DNA of 50,959 nt from Bacteroidales bacterium (GCA_024413595.1 JAKSUC010000003.1:76307-127265), one strand, 5' to 3'; positions 26,513-36,072 are shown, numbered from the stretch's first letter. The notes: a model not told the origin generated them from the letters alone. Made by a program: numbers and translations.

Positions 26513-27958
26513 ATGAGAAAAGTAATAATATTATCAATAATGTTGGCAATTTTGTCAGCTTGTAATCCATACAATAGTCAAATACCAGAAAAATATATTG
26601 GCAATTGGATAAATATAGAAAATGGATTTTGGGAATATGGACTTTATGAAGAATTTGCAATATATAAAAAAGATTTTTGGAAATACGAAAGTGTAGAAAT
26701 TTCTGATAATGAATTAAATATCACTATTTCAAAATTAGGAGAAAATCAAAAATTGAAACTAAATTTTGAAAATGATACTTTGTTGGTTATTAACAACAAT
26801 AATTCTACAAAAAAATATTCACAATCTTTAGTTAATGAACCTATTGAAAATGAAATAGATAATTGCGAAAAAGATACAATAAATTATGATAATTATCAAA
26901 TAGATTCTGCAATAGTATCAATTTATTTTAGAAATACAGCAAAAGGATTTGTTTCATTGTTTAGTAGATATAGTAATCCTAATAATATGAATTTTACAAG
27001 TAGAAGTATTTTAGATTTTACAAGATATTATTGCAATGTTATTGATTCAACAGAACATTTTGGAAGACGATATACTATAAAAATACCTGTTGTTGGAATA
27101 TCTGAAATTTCTAATATTATTAATAATTCTTATCATAAAAGAGGGGTTGCTATTATTCAGCCTAATGATACATTAATGATGTATCTTGATATAGATAATA
27201 CTTCAGAAATTAAATCATTAATAATGAGTTCAAGTCAGAATTTTAATCGTGATTTAGAAAATTATTCGGCGTCAAATAATGTATTTTCTTCAAACATATT
27301 TTATACTAATTGCTTATATTCTGATATTAATAATGCAGATTCTATAAAAAATTGTTTTCAACAAGATAGTTTAAATTTAGATTCTTATGTTAAAAATAGC
27401 AAATATAAAGTTTCTGAAAAATTTAAATCTTATATGTTTAATTATTATAAGTATAGCTTAAAAATAAGGTTGCCATATTTAGATTCTTTGAATATTATTC
27501 ATTGTAATAAAATAATTGAACAAGATATTTTTAATTCTTTTATAGCATTTGAATATTATAAGAATTATATAACAGATTGTTGGTCTGATTTATATGACAA
27601 TGATACAATTAAATATACACCGTCAACACCAGAAAATTTACAACTACATAAAGATTGGATAGTTATTTCATGGGGCATAGAAAGAGATAATCAAATTATT
27701 GATCCTCAATTTATTAAAGAATTAGGATTTAGTGATGAATTTATTGAATTTTATAGATTACAAAATGCGTTAAAATGTTTTGAACATTCTAAAGTAGACG
27801 ATTTAAAATATTCTTCAATTAAAGATTTTGAAGTAGAATATGTTCTACGAAATATTAAAAATCCAAGTTACTTGAAGTTTATAGATTATTATAGAACTCA
27901 TGTTAGAAATTATCATGTTACAAAAAATGATAATGTACTATTTTACACTTATTATTAA
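26513..27958 (+). CDS. Lipoprotein of unknown function in the ABC operon
   Basis: 481 residues with lipobox LSAC (Cys17). The first half (YIGNWINIENGFWEYGLYEE, later GRRYTIKIPVVGISEISNI and PNDTLMMYLDI) recalls the N-terminal modules found in Bacteroidota TlpA-like lipoproteins, but no thioredoxin CxxC domain follows. The rest is helical. It starts three bases after the regulator gene and is followed by a good terminator, so it belongs to the YtrA-type operon. It could be an envelope partner or a stress-induced protein. Confidence 0.82.
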   Translation: MRKVIILSIMLAILSACNPYNSQIPEKYIGNWINIENGFWEYGLYEEFAIYKKDFWKYESVEISDNELNITISKLGENQKLKLNFENDTLLVINNNNSTKKYSQSLVNEPIENEIDNCEKDTINYDNYQIDSAIVSIYFRNTAKGFVSLFSRYSNPNNMNFTSRSILDFTRYYCNVIDSTEHFGRRYTIKIPVVGISEISNIINNSYHKRGVAIIQPNDTLMMYLDIDNTSEIKSLIMSSSQNFNRDLENYSASNNVFSSNIFYTNCLYSDINNADSIKNCFQQDSLNLDSYVKNSKYKVSEKFKSYMFNYYKYSLKIRLPYLDSLNIIHCNKIIEQDIFNSFIAFEYYKNYITDCWSDLYDNDTIKYTPSTPENLQLHKDWIVISWGIERDNQIIDPQFIKELGFSDEFIEFYRLQNALKCFEHSKVDDLKYSSIKDFEVEYVLRNIKNPSYLKFIDYYRTHVRNYHVTKNDNVLFYTYY

Positions 27959-27965
27959 TATCTTA

Positions 27966-27996
27966 GAAAATGAGATAAAATCTCATTTTCTTTTTT
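27966..27996 (+). terminator. Rho-independent terminator of the ABC operon
   Basis: Perfect 11-bp stem gaaaatgagat / atctcattttc with a 3-base loop and six T. Confidence 0.9.
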
Positions 27997-28059
27997 ATTT
28001 CTAAAAAACAATTAATAATAGTATAAAATTACATATTTTTTTGTATTTTTATATTAATT

Positions 28060-29424
28060 ATGAAAAAAAGAATTTTAATAACGGCTTTCTTTACTATAAT
28101 GCTAAATATCAACGCATTTACACAAAAAAAATGTGATGATTTTAGTAGATATCAACATAAACACTTATTTCATAAACCTTGGATTGGTAATAATCAATTT
28201 TTAGATAATGTATTAAAAGAAGTAAAATATGATCAAGATTCGTTGCCATTGTATTCAATTCCGATAAAAATTTGGGCATACGGATTTAATTATTTACCAA
28301 GTGATAATGAGATTAAAATAGCAATTCAAAATTTAAATGAATTGAATAAATTGAATAATACAAAGTTGGTATTTTATCTAGAAGAAGTTGAAAAAAATAA
28401 GAAACCAAGTTTCGAACAATTTGGATATTATTTTAATTTACCTATTCAAACAATGCTTCATCATTCAAAAGGATTAGTAAATATTACATTTGTAAATTGG
28501 TTAAAAAAACCTGGTAAAAAAAATAGAGAATTAATATATACAGGATGTTATAATCATTTGAGTAATAGTGTTGTAACAATTTCAAGTGCAAGTAAATCAA
28601 TCATAGCACACGAAGTGGGTCATTATTTTGGACTTCATCATACGCATAGATTTTATAAACGCCACAAACATAAACAAGAAGCAGTTGACCGAGAAGTATT
28701 TAGGCGTGGAATTTTTGTACGAGGTAGAAATTGTGAAATAAATGGCGACGGACTTTTTGATACAGAAGCACAGCCTTATTTAAAAAAATATACAGATTCA
28801 CAATGTAATTATACCGCAACAACCGAAATAACAGATCGTTGGGGAAATGTTTATAATCCACAGACAAACAATATAATGTCTTATACATTTAACAAAGATT
28901 GTAGAACAGAATTTACACGAATGCAAAAAGCCGTAATGATTTATACAGCGTCAAAAATGAAAAATTCAGAAAAATGGCGTTTAGATTATTTAGGTGAAGG
29001 AAATGGAATTCAATGTATGCCAGATGAATATGAGCCTGATTTTTCAGCAAATTCATCAAATAGAATGTCATTTAGAAATAAAGAACATCATACATTTCAT
29101 AAAGTAGTTGATAATAAAGGAAATATACTTGATAATGATGTAGATTGGTTTGAATTTTCAACAAATTTGCAAACAGAAAATTTTAAAAATCGACACGTAA
29201 TTATTGAGAAAGGAGAGGAGAGAAGTGTAGAAATAAAAATAAGTTTATATGATTGTAAATTAGATAGTTTGAATTGCTATTATTTGAAATCAGAAGATGA
29301 AAAAATAGAAATAGATGTTTCAAAATTATCACCAAATAATTATTATCTAAAATTAGAAAAAACAACACAAAATATAACCAATAAACCAATAGATTATTTT
29401 ATAGAAATAAGTTCAAAAAATTAA
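28060..29424 (+). CDS. Secreted M43-type (cytophagalysin/pappalysin) metalloprotease
   Basis: 454 residues with a signal peptide (MKKRILITAFFTIML...AFTQ). The zinc site HEVGHYFGLHH (first His codon at 28609) is the HExxHxxGxxH motif of metzincins; GDGLFDTEAQP and the Met-turn NNIMSYTF fit family M43. Cys residues around the site could form disulfides. The C-terminal part (about 330-454) is beta-rich but lacks a clear type IX sorting signature, so it may stay periplasmic. Codes alone behind a terminator. Confidence 0.9.
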   Translation: MKKRILITAFFTIMLNINAFTQKKCDDFSRYQHKHLFHKPWIGNNQFLDNVLKEVKYDQDSLPLYSIPIKIWAYGFNYLPSDNEIKIAIQNLNELNKLNNTKLVFYLEEVEKNKKPSFEQFGYYFNLPIQTMLHHSKGLVNITFVNWLKKPGKKNRELIYTGCYNHLSNSVVTISSASKSIIAHEVGHYFGLHHTHRFYKRHKHKQEAVDREVFRRGIFVRGRNCEINGDGLFDTEAQPYLKKYTDSQCNYTATTEITDRWGNVYNPQTNNIMSYTFNKDCRTEFTRMQKAVMIYTASKMKNSEKWRLDYLGEGNGIQCMPDEYEPDFSANSSNRMSFRNKEHHTFHKVVDNKGNILDNDVDWFEFSTNLQTENFKNRHVIIEKGEERSVEIKISLYDCKLDSLNCYYLKSEDEKIEIDVSKLSPNNYYLKLEKTTQNITNKPIDYFIEISSKN

Positions 29425-29431
29425 AATTAAA

Positions 29432-30142
29432 TTATTGAATATTGTCGTATATTTTTTTGTCAATAAATTTCCACGAAAGTAAATTAATATTAGAAAGACG
29501 AATATTGTTAATTGATTCAGTACACCATTTACCAAAATTATCTTGATATTTTTTTTCGCTAGATTTGCAACCAATAAACTTTATGTATGTTTTGTCAGAC
29601 AATAAATAATATTCTTCAAAATTATTAGTATAAGAAGCAACAATCGCATGAAAATTGTTGAAAATTAGGTCTAAATCTTCTTTATTTTCGTATTTTTTGG
29701 GGATTTTAAACGAAAAAGTTGCGCAAAGTTTATTAGCCGACATTTCGTTAATGGTTTCTAATCCAGAAAAATTTGAAGTATGATTTTTAATAAATATTGA
29801 TAATTCATTATTAGTATCGTTGAAATTATTGATTTCGTTACCATGAATTAAAGCAACTTCAGACAATAAAATAAGAAAATCATTTTTATTTAAAAGTTGA
29901 TAAACATTTCCGTCAAGTTCAAAAATAGCATTATTAGTATAAAAATTATTAGGTGTTTGCGAAAGACTTAAAACAACTTTTCTAAAAATACGATTGTCAC
30001 TATTTTTAATAAATTTGTATAAAATAATATTAACAAAAATCATAATAGAAGCAGTTAAAAATAGATAAGGATTTCTACTTTTAATAGCTAAAACAATAGC
30101 AATTAAAGTTAAAAAAGTCCAAGCAATCAAGAATTTTTTCAT
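29432..30142 (-). CDS. Hypothetical membrane-anchored protein
   Basis: 236 residues from the ATG at 30142; an in-frame ATG at 30181 adds 13 residues before the natural MKKFLIAWTF start. Two hydrophobic helices at the N-terminus (about 4-20 and 27-47) precede a soluble alpha/beta domain with no recognised family. Reads toward the M43 gene and ends seven bases from it. A TATTTTTG element (minus strand, 30177-30170) may be its -7 box. Confidence 0.72.
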   Translation of the reverse strand: MKKFLIAWTFLTLIAIVLAIKSRNPYLFLTASIMIFVNIILYKFIKNSDNRIFRKVVLSLSQTPNNFYTNNAIFELDGNVYQLLNKNDFLILLSEVALIHGNEINNFNDTNNELSIFIKNHTSNFSGLETINEMSANKLCATFSFKIPKKYENKEDLDLIFNNFHAIVASYTNNFEEYYLLSDKTYIKFIGCKSSEKKYQDNFGKWCTESINNIRLSNINLLSWKFIDKKIYDNIQ

Positions 30143-30224
30143 ACAAAAAACAAAATAAATTAGATAATGCAAAAATATCAAAATAAATCAAAAGATTAAA
30201 AACAATAAATCTAAAAAAAACTAC

Positions 30225-30232
30225 TAAATTTG
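30225..30232 (+). promoter_or_regulatory. -7 element of the ribH promoter
   Basis: TAAATTTG 23 bases before the ribH ATG, matching TAnnTTTG. A -33 element is not obvious. Confidence 0.55.
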
Positions 30233-30254
30233 CGGTATAAAAAAATTAAAAGAT

Positions 30255-30776
30255 ATGGCATCAAGTCTTAAAAATTTGTCAGATTTTGGCAATATGGAAA
30301 TCCCCAACGGCAGCGATATGAAAATCGGAATAGTTGTGGCACAATGGAATAAAGAAATAACAGATGCACTTTTTCAAGGTGCAAAACAAACACTTCTGAA
30401 ACATGAAGTAAAAGAAGATAATATAATTTCAATATCGGTTCCAGGTACATTTGAATTAACACTTGGTGCGCAAAATTTATTGGAATATACAGATGTAGAT
30501 GCAGTTATAGTATTAGGCTGTGTTATTCAAGGAGATACTCGACATTTTGATTTTATATGTCAAAGTGTTACACAAGGAGTTACCGATTTGAATATAAAAT
30601 ATAATCAACCAGTAATATTTGGAGTATTAACAACCAATAATTTAGAACAAGCGCAAGAACGTTGTGGAGGAAAACTCGGCAACAAAGGAGACGAAGCAGC
30701 AGTAACCGCAATACAAATGGTTTATACCCAAAAACAATTGAGAGATAATTATTTAGAAAATTTTCCGATAGATTAG
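30255..30776 (+). CDS. ribH: 6,7-dimethyl-8-ribityllumazine synthase
   Basis: 173 residues. Joins 5-amino-6-ribitylaminouracil with 3,4-dihydroxy-2-butanone 4-phosphate in the last-but-one step of riboflavin synthesis. Motifs: IGIVVAQWNKEI, VPGTFELTLGA, VLGCVIQGDTRHFDFI with active-site His97, and QPVIFGVLTTNNLEQA. An N-terminal extension of about 22 residues is common in Bacteroidota members. No other rib gene is adjacent and no FMN riboswitch is seen upstream. Confidence 0.96.
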   Translation: MASSLKNLSDFGNMEIPNGSDMKIGIVVAQWNKEITDALFQGAKQTLLKHEVKEDNIISISVPGTFELTLGAQNLLEYTDVDAVIVLGCVIQGDTRHFDFICQSVTQGVTDLNIKYNQPVIFGVLTTNNLEQAQERCGGKLGNKGDEAAVTAIQMVYTQKQLRDNYLENFPID

Positions 30777-30800
30777 GATAATTATTAATTACGAGTTACG

Positions 30801-30849
30801 AATTACGAATTATGAATTTTTGAAATTAAAAAGTTTGTAATTCGTAATT
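30801..30849. terminator. Hairpin between convergent ribH and symporter genes
   Basis: Inverted repeat aattacgaatta (30801-30812) and taattcgtaatt (30838-30849) with a 25-base loop, followed by a T-run. The left side holds several near copies of ttacgaa. It could end transcription from both sides. Confidence 0.5.
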
Positions 30850-30854
30850 TTTTT

Positions 30855-32069
30855 TTAATTTTCTAAATTTAGAGTTTCACCTTCACTTCTAGCAATAGAA
30901 ACCGTTGCGCAAATGTTTGACCACATATCTACAAATGAACAAAACATAGAAAAAATTACGTCACAAATAACAATTAATCCAATGCCTTCGATAGGAACTC
31001 CCAAATATTCTAAAACAGGTATCATCATAATAGTAAAGTTGATAGGAATATTTGTAGTGCCAACAGCAACAAAAGAAACAGCAAAAGCAAGAATAATTTG
31101 TTCAGAAATAGGAATAGAAATTCCGTAGGCTTGAGCCACAAATAACGAAGCAATACATAAATAAATAGAAGTTCCGTTAAAATTAATAACCCCACCAAAA
31201 GGTAGAGAAAAATCAGCAATGCGAGAAGAAACTCCAATTTCATTTTTTATTCTAGCTAAAGCTAAAGGAATAGAAACATTAGCAGAAGAAATTCCAAACG
31301 AAGTGAATAAAACACTACCAAAAGATTTTAATAATCTAAAAGGTTTAATTTTAGCAATAATTTTAGTAAAAATAGGTAAACTGATGAAAGTATGAATTGC
31401 TAAAGCTAAAAAAACAATAAGAATTAAAGGCCATAATTTAGAAAACGGCGAAATAAAATCAATAGTAGCAGCATATTTAGCTGCTAATCCAAAAATACCA
31501 ATAGGAGCTAAACGCCCAACAAAAGATGCAATTCTAATCATCACTTCAGATGCAGAATTAAAAAAATTATTAAGAAAAATTCTCGATTTATCTTTAGAAA
31601 GAGTTGTAAAAAAACCGAAAGTAACCCCAAAAATAATAATAGCAGATAAATTATTGTTAGTTAAAGCATTGAAAAAATTATTAGGTATCATTTCGGCTAA
31701 AAAGTCACCAAAATTTCTAGTGTTTTCAATAGAATAGGAATAAGAATTGCTTAAATCAGCACCATTTCCAGGAGCAAAAATATTAGCGAGAACTAAAGCA
31801 ACAAAAACAGCCATAATTTGACTTGCCACAAACCACATAATGTTTTTAATAGCCAATCTTCCAAGAGTTTGAGCATTATTAATTTGAGAAACACCAGAAA
31901 TAATACCCGAAATAACAACAGGAATTAAAATAAGTTCTAAAATTTTGATATATAGAGTACCTAAATTACCAATAATAATTCCAGCGTTGGGAAAAGCAAC
32001 GCCAAAAATAGAAGCAGTAAGACCTGCTAATAATATTTGCCACGAAAGAGGAAATTTTAGAGTTTTCAT
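30855..32069 (-). CDS. Dicarboxylate/amino acid:cation symporter (DAACS family)
   Basis: 404 residues, many membrane helices. Family blocks: SFGISSANVSIPLALARI (position of the first re-entrant loop), PFGGVINFNGTSIYLCIASL (usual PxGxxxNxDGT) and VGTTNIP. It would import a dicarboxylate or amino acid with Na+ or H+. The last core helix reads VDMWSNICATVSIARSEGE, where typical members have an RTxxNVxGD-like motif with substrate- and Na-binding Asn and Asp; those residues appear changed, so specificity may be unusual. The only upstream space holds the dipeptidase terminator, so its promoter is unclear. Confidence 0.9.
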   Translation of the reverse strand: MKTLKFPLSWQILLAGLTASIFGVAFPNAGIIIGNLGTLYIKILELILIPVVISGIISGVSQINNAQTLGRLAIKNIMWFVASQIMAVFVALVLANIFAPGNGADLSNSYSYSIENTRNFGDFLAEMIPNNFFNALTNNNLSAIIIFGVTFGFFTTLSKDKSRIFLNNFFNSASEVMIRIASFVGRLAPIGIFGLAAKYAATIDFISPFSKLWPLILIVFLALAIHTFISLPIFTKIIAKIKPFRLLKSFGSVLFTSFGISSANVSIPLALARIKNEIGVSSRIADFSLPFGGVINFNGTSIYLCIASLFVAQAYGISIPISEQIILAFAVSFVAVGTTNIPINFTIMMIPVLEYLGVPIEGIGLIVICDVIFSMFCSFVDMWSNICATVSIARSEGETLNLEN

Positions 32070-32082
32070 ATTGCTAAATTAA

Positions 32083-32124
32083 CAAAAAAATGATTTGTGA
32101 AAGAAAAAATATCACAAATCATTT
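32083..32124 (-). terminator. Rho-independent terminator of the dipeptidase gene
   Basis: Perfect 13-bp stem: aaatgatttgtga (32088-32100) with tcacaaatcattt (32112-32124); on the minus strand a T-run follows. Confidence 0.85.
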
Positions 32125-32131
32125 GATAAAA

Positions 32132-33880
32132 TTATTTTTCTAAAAGTTTATCTCCAGTAGAACGAGCAACATTTTCTTCCCAAGTTTTTCCATATCCAGG
32201 TTGAGTTAATTCAGGAATACCTAATCCAGAACCATTATCTTTTAATTTTTGGTCGCCATCATTAATTTTAACATTACCGTCCATATATTTCATAAACAGA
32301 TAGTTAAATAATTTTTTTCGTTCCTTTACTAAATTAGCTGCATTATTATTAGAAAAATCAGTGAGAAATTTAATAGCATCGTTTTCGTTATTTTTTGCAA
32401 TATTAACAGCTTTTTCATCAATATCTTTTGTTTTTTCAATAAAATCCATCTCTTGTTTTTGTTGAACTTTTTCAATTTCAGGGTGGATTAAATTGTAACG
32501 TGTGTAAGCCCAGTTAGAAATCATATTATTAACCCAAAAAGAAGAATTGTCGCTCCATTCAATTAACGAGCCATTATTTTGAGCATATTCTTCAGTAACA
32601 GAAGTTAAACAACAATAAAAAGGAGTTAAAACAGTACTAGCTGCATCGTCGGTACCAAACCAAAAAATACCACCAACAAAATCAGGTAGCCAATCACGAC
32701 TTTGAGAAGCAAAAACCCATCCAGTTTGTTGAGTAGCAACGCAACGTTCGTTAAAATAAGTTTTACCATCAACCTCAAAAGTTAAAGGACGCATACGATA
32801 AGGACACTCAAAAGGTCCAGCACCAATATCACCAGCCATGTCTAAAACAGTGTTTTCTAAATGATTACGCATAGCATTCATAGCTTGATGAATGGTTACG
32901 TGCCAATCAGGTTTAATCCAAAGAGGAAGTCTATTAGTTGGAAACATGTCAGGCGTTTGACAACCACCATTATATTCTTTAATACGATTAATATTACCAA
33001 TAGAATAATCCCAAAATTTATTGTTTTTGTCAAAAGATTTAGGAGCCGCACTTTTAAAAAAAGTCCAAACTCTTAAATCGCACATTCTAGCACCTTCAAA
33101 ATTAACAGGATTATAAACATCAGAAAAGCTAAATTCTTTAACAGAACCATTGTAAAAATTATTATCAATAGCAAAAGTTACAACGTCTTCCGAGTTGAAA
33201 GTGTCAGCTTTAGGATCGTTCCAACGATTTTTTTTCTGGAAATTAAAAGTTGTGATTCTAGCTTGATTAGCATGACCAGAAATATAACCGTCAGGCACAC
33301 GTCGCGCCACCCACACCATACCTTTATCAAAATTACCTTTTCCAATAACTTCCATAATCCAAACTTCGTTTTTGTCAGCAATAGAAAAAGATTCTCCTTC
33401 GCTAGCATATCCGTATAAATCAGCAAGATCAGTTATAATTTTAATAGCTTCTCTTGCAGTTTTACTTCTTTGAAGAGCAATATAAATTAAACTACCATAA
33501 TCCATAATAGCACCATCTTGAGCAAGTAATTGTTCAAGCCCTCCGTAAGTTGATTCAGCGATAACAACTTGGTTTTCGTTTTGATTTCCAACCACATTGA
33601 AAGTATGAGAAACTTGAGGAATTTTGCCCATAAATTTACCGCTATCCCAATCATAAACATCAAGCATAGCACCGTCAGGCCAATCTTGTGCATTTTGATG
33701 GTAAAGGTAGCCATAAAGTTGGTGAGAGTCAGCGGAATATGTAATAATATTTCCATTGCCACCGCTAGCAGATTTTGTAATCAAAAAATTAGTACAAGCT
33801 TCTGAATTAGAAGGAATAGCAAAAATTGACAAAGCAATAAATGCGTACGATTTTGAGAAAAAGTTCAGAATATTTTTCAT
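32132..33880 (-). CDS. C69-family dipeptidase
   Basis: 582 residues. Signal peptide ending ...SNSEA followed at once by CTNFLITKSASGGNG; in family C69 this Cys is the N-terminal nucleophile exposed after cleavage. Further family blocks: SADSH, ESTYGGLEQLLAQDG, REAIKIITDLADLYGY, FSIADKNEVWIMEVIG, WVARRVPDGYISGHANQAR. It is exported and should split dipeptides in the periplasm, fitting peptide-based nutrition with the downstream symporter and the GDH nearby. A 20-residue charged C-terminal extension follows the last helix. Confidence 0.94.
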   Translation of the reverse strand: MKNILNFFSKSYAFIALSIFAIPSNSEACTNFLITKSASGGNGNIITYSADSHQLYGYLYHQNAQDWPDGAMLDVYDWDSGKFMGKIPQVSHTFNVVGNQNENQVVIAESTYGGLEQLLAQDGAIMDYGSLIYIALQRSKTAREAIKIITDLADLYGYASEGESFSIADKNEVWIMEVIGKGNFDKGMVWVARRVPDGYISGHANQARITTFNFQKKNRWNDPKADTFNSEDVVTFAIDNNFYNGSVKEFSFSDVYNPVNFEGARMCDLRVWTFFKSAAPKSFDKNNKFWDYSIGNINRIKEYNGGCQTPDMFPTNRLPLWIKPDWHVTIHQAMNAMRNHLENTVLDMAGDIGAGPFECPYRMRPLTFEVDGKTYFNERCVATQQTGWVFASQSRDWLPDFVGGIFWFGTDDAASTVLTPFYCCLTSVTEEYAQNNGSLIEWSDNSSFWVNNMISNWAYTRYNLIHPEIEKVQQKQEMDFIEKTKDIDEKAVNIAKNNENDAIKFLTDFSNNNAANLVKERKKLFNYLFMKYMDGNVKINDGDQKLKDNGSGLGIPELTQPGYGKTWEENVARSTGDKLLEK

Positions 33881-33900
33881 AATTATGATTTATTTTTAGC

Positions 33901-33908
33901 CAAAAATA
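33901..33908 (-). promoter_or_regulatory. -7 element of the dipeptidase promoter
   Basis: On the minus strand TATTTTTG at 33908-33901, 20 bases before the start codon. No clear -33 element at the standard distance. Confidence 0.5.
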
Positions 33909-34119
33909 GTTTTTTTTTGAATTAAAAACTAAAATAAAAATTAATGATTAATAAAAAAATATTTATTGACTCAATTATTTTCATATTTAGATAAAAAAAA
34001 CTTAAAAATTATTAAATTTTTACCTTTACTTTAGATTTTCTAAAAAAAAAACTGTAATATTGGCGCGATTTTGGTATTTATCTTAATAAATTATTAAATC
34101 AACAAAAAACAGAGAAAAA

Positions 34120-34185
34120 ATGAAAAGAAGTTACGCTGTATTATTATTTATCGCTTGTGTAATATTAGGTTTAGCCTGTAGTTAG
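34120..34185 (+). CDS. 21-residue lipoprotein-like mini-ORF
   Basis: ATG at 34120, stop at 34183. The peptide starts MKRSYAVLLF, has a hydrophobic core and ends in a lipobox-like GLACS, so after lipidation only Cys-Ser would remain. An A-rich leader precedes it. It lies alone in the 434-base gap 33881-34314, which otherwise holds the dipeptidase promoter and the double palindrome at 34234. It may be a real lipopeptide (entericidin-like in size only), a decayed lipoprotein start, or chance. Confidence 0.4.
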   Translation: MKRSYAVLLFIACVILGLACS

Positions 34186-34233
34186 CGATTTGTATTCACT
34201 CCACAACCATTCAGACTTTACAAAAAAGATATA

Positions 34234-34282
34234 GTTATAATACGTTTTGCAAAACCAAAAAGTTTTGCAAAACGGTTATAAC
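34234..34282. repeat. Long hairpin made of two copies of the palindrome gttttgcaaaac
   Basis: Each arm (34044-relative copies at 34244-34255 and 34262-34273) contains gttttgcaaaac, itself a perfect palindrome. Together they form a 13-bp stem cgttttgcaaaac / gttttgcaaaacg, extended outward by gttataa / ttataac with a small bulge. It could be a bidirectional terminator between the mini-ORF and the convergent gene at 34315, or a paired operator site. Confidence 0.75.
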
Positions 34283-34314
34283 AAATAATTAAAAATATAG
34301 ATTAAAAAAATTTG

Positions 34315-35187
34315 TTATTCCCATTCAATTTTTTCGGATAACCCTTTTTTGAAAACCTTTAACATAGAGTTGATGTCTTCAACTTTGTTAGCCATTTTAT
34401 TATGAATATAAGAATTTTTTAGACTATACAAAAGACGTTGAATAGTAATAGAATTAGAACAAGGATTGTAAAATTGACTTTGAGAATTGATATTTTGTTG
34501 TTTTAAGAAAAAATCAATTTCTTTTTCATTTAAAATAGCACCTCTATTAAAAGGATTAATATAAAATAAAACCTTGTTGTTTATTTGAGACACATAGGCA
34601 ACAATAAAGTTTTTAGGTAAATTAATACCATAAATAGGAATATTCCAACGATTAGCAAAAAGAATATAAACAATTGCTAAAGAAACAATGTTGCCTTCAC
34701 GATGTTCAAAAGTGTGAGAAATAAAAGAATTATTTGGATTTAAAAAATCCCTATTGGAACAAGGATTAAATTTTAATTTATTGAATATTAAGTAATTAAG
34801 AATTTTAATTTGTTCCAATGGGGAATAATTTTTATCTAATGAAAAATACGACGTATAAGAAATAGATTCGAAAACATCAGACAAAGCGTTGAACGAAATA
34901 TCAGGAAACCCGTATTTAGAAACAATCCAAGCACCTTTTAAAAGATTATTATCATCGTCTTTCCAATTAGAAAGATTAGAAATTAAATCGTCTTTCTGAA
35001 TTTTATGAATAATATCTTCGACACGAGTTCTGAAAAGTTCATTTCTTTCAGGATTCATCCACTCTTGTTCGAGTTTAGGAACCACGGAACATCCTTCGCC
35101 CATAAGTTTGTTTTCAATAATTTTAAAAACAGTTTTGTCTGGGTCGTCAAGAAGTTTAATAATAGCCGTTAATTCATTATTATTCAT
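34315..35187 (-). CDS. Transglut_core2 (SirB1-like) protein
   Basis: 290 residues, cytoplasmic. The central block FLNPNNSFISHTFEHREGNI, VSLAIVYILFANRWNIPIYG and INLPKNFIVAY follows the SirB1/Transglut_core2 family pattern (Asn-Ser, R-x-G-N-x-x-S-L, then LPxxF). The usual Cys nucleophile of transglutaminases is not evident at the normal place, as in SirB1 proteins, and the role is unknown. It lies 15 bases after the nucleoside phosphorylase gene and is probably in its operon. Confidence 0.82.
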   Translation of the reverse strand: MNNNELTAIIKLLDDPDKTVFKIIENKLMGEGCSVVPKLEQEWMNPERNELFRTRVEDIIHKIQKDDLISNLSNWKDDDNNLLKGAWIVSKYGFPDISFNALSDVFESISYTSYFSLDKNYSPLEQIKILNYLIFNKLKFNPCSNRDFLNPNNSFISHTFEHREGNIVSLAIVYILFANRWNIPIYGINLPKNFIVAYVSQINNKVLFYINPFNRGAILNEKEIDFFLKQQNINSQSQFYNPCSNSITIQRLLYSLKNSYIHNKMANKVEDINSMLKVFKKGLSEKIEWE

Positions 35188-35202
35188 TTAATATAACACA
35201 CA

Positions 35203-36072
35203 TTATTTAGTAAGAATATCAGCTATTTCAGCAACGAGGTCTTTCATAATAATTCTATAGTCTGTTCCAAAATCTTTGCAACGACGATTAGCAATAACAA
35301 GACAAATAGTAGCAGTGTTGTGACCTAAAAGTTTACCTAACCCATTAATAGCACTACTTTCCATTTCATAGTTGTTAATTTTAAGACCTTTATACTCAAA
35401 AGTTTCTAATCTTTCATTAATACCTTGATCGGCAATTTTTAATCTAATTTCACGACCTTGAGGACCATAAAACCCAGGAGCAGAAAGAGTAATACCAGAA
35501 CGATATTTTTTTAGTTTATCAAGTAAAACAGGCGAAGATTCTACGAAATACGGCGACGCTAATAAAGAATTACGTTTAGTATGTTCATTAAAAAGTTTTT
35601 CTAATTCTAAATCACAAACTTTGTTTCGTCCGTCATAAAAATTAAGAAGACCGTCTAATCCCCCCGCGATTGCAGTAACAATAGGAGTACCAACAGGAAT
35701 GTCAGCTTGAAGCGAACCACAAGTGCCAATTCTAACTAAATTTAGAGTTTTGTGTTCTGATTTTGGTAAACGAGTGTTGAGATCAACATTAACCAAAGCA
35801 TCAAGTTCAGTAATAACAATATCAATATTGTCGGTACCAATACCAGTAGAAATAACGGAAATTCTATTACCATTTTTAGTACCAGTAATAGTTTTGAATT
35901 CACGATTTTGAATAGAACATTCAATAGAGTCAAAACAATTAGCTACCACGTCAGTACGATTTTGGTCACCCACAAGAATAATATTGTCAGCAATATTTTC
36001 AGGTTTAAGGTGAAGGTGAAAAATAGTACCATCACCATTTAAAATAAGTTCTGATTCTTCAATAGGTTTCAT
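35203..36072 (-). CDS. Nucleoside phosphorylase (uridine phosphorylase-like)
   Basis: 289 residues. PNP/UDP phosphorylase superfamily: ILVGDQNRTDVVA near the N-terminus (phosphate site), ISVISTGIGTDNIDIVITEL, LVRIGTCGSLQADIPVGTPI and the nucleoside-site NYEMESSAI. It cleaves a nucleoside with phosphate to base and pentose 1-phosphate. The family of Bacteroidota members this resembles is usually called uridine phosphorylase, but purine specificity cannot be ruled out. First gene of a two-gene operon. Confidence 0.9.
   Translation of the reverse strand: MKPIEESELILNGDGTIFHLHLKPENIADNIILVGDQNRTDVVANCFDSIECSIQNREFKTITGTKNGNRISVISTGIGTDNIDIVITELDALVNVDLNTRLPKSEHKTLNLVRIGTCGSLQADIPVGTPIVTAIAGGLDGLLNFYDGRNKVCDLELEKLFNEHTKRNSLLASPYFVESSPVLLDKLKKYRSGITLSAPGFYGPQGREIRLKIADQGINERLETFEYKGLKINNYEMESSAINGLGKLLGHNTATICLVIANRRCKDFGTDYRIIMKDLVAEIADILTK

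Noticed and set aside
30182..30254. FMN riboswitch before ribH
   Set aside because: The leader after the -7 element is about 20 bases, too short for the aptamer.
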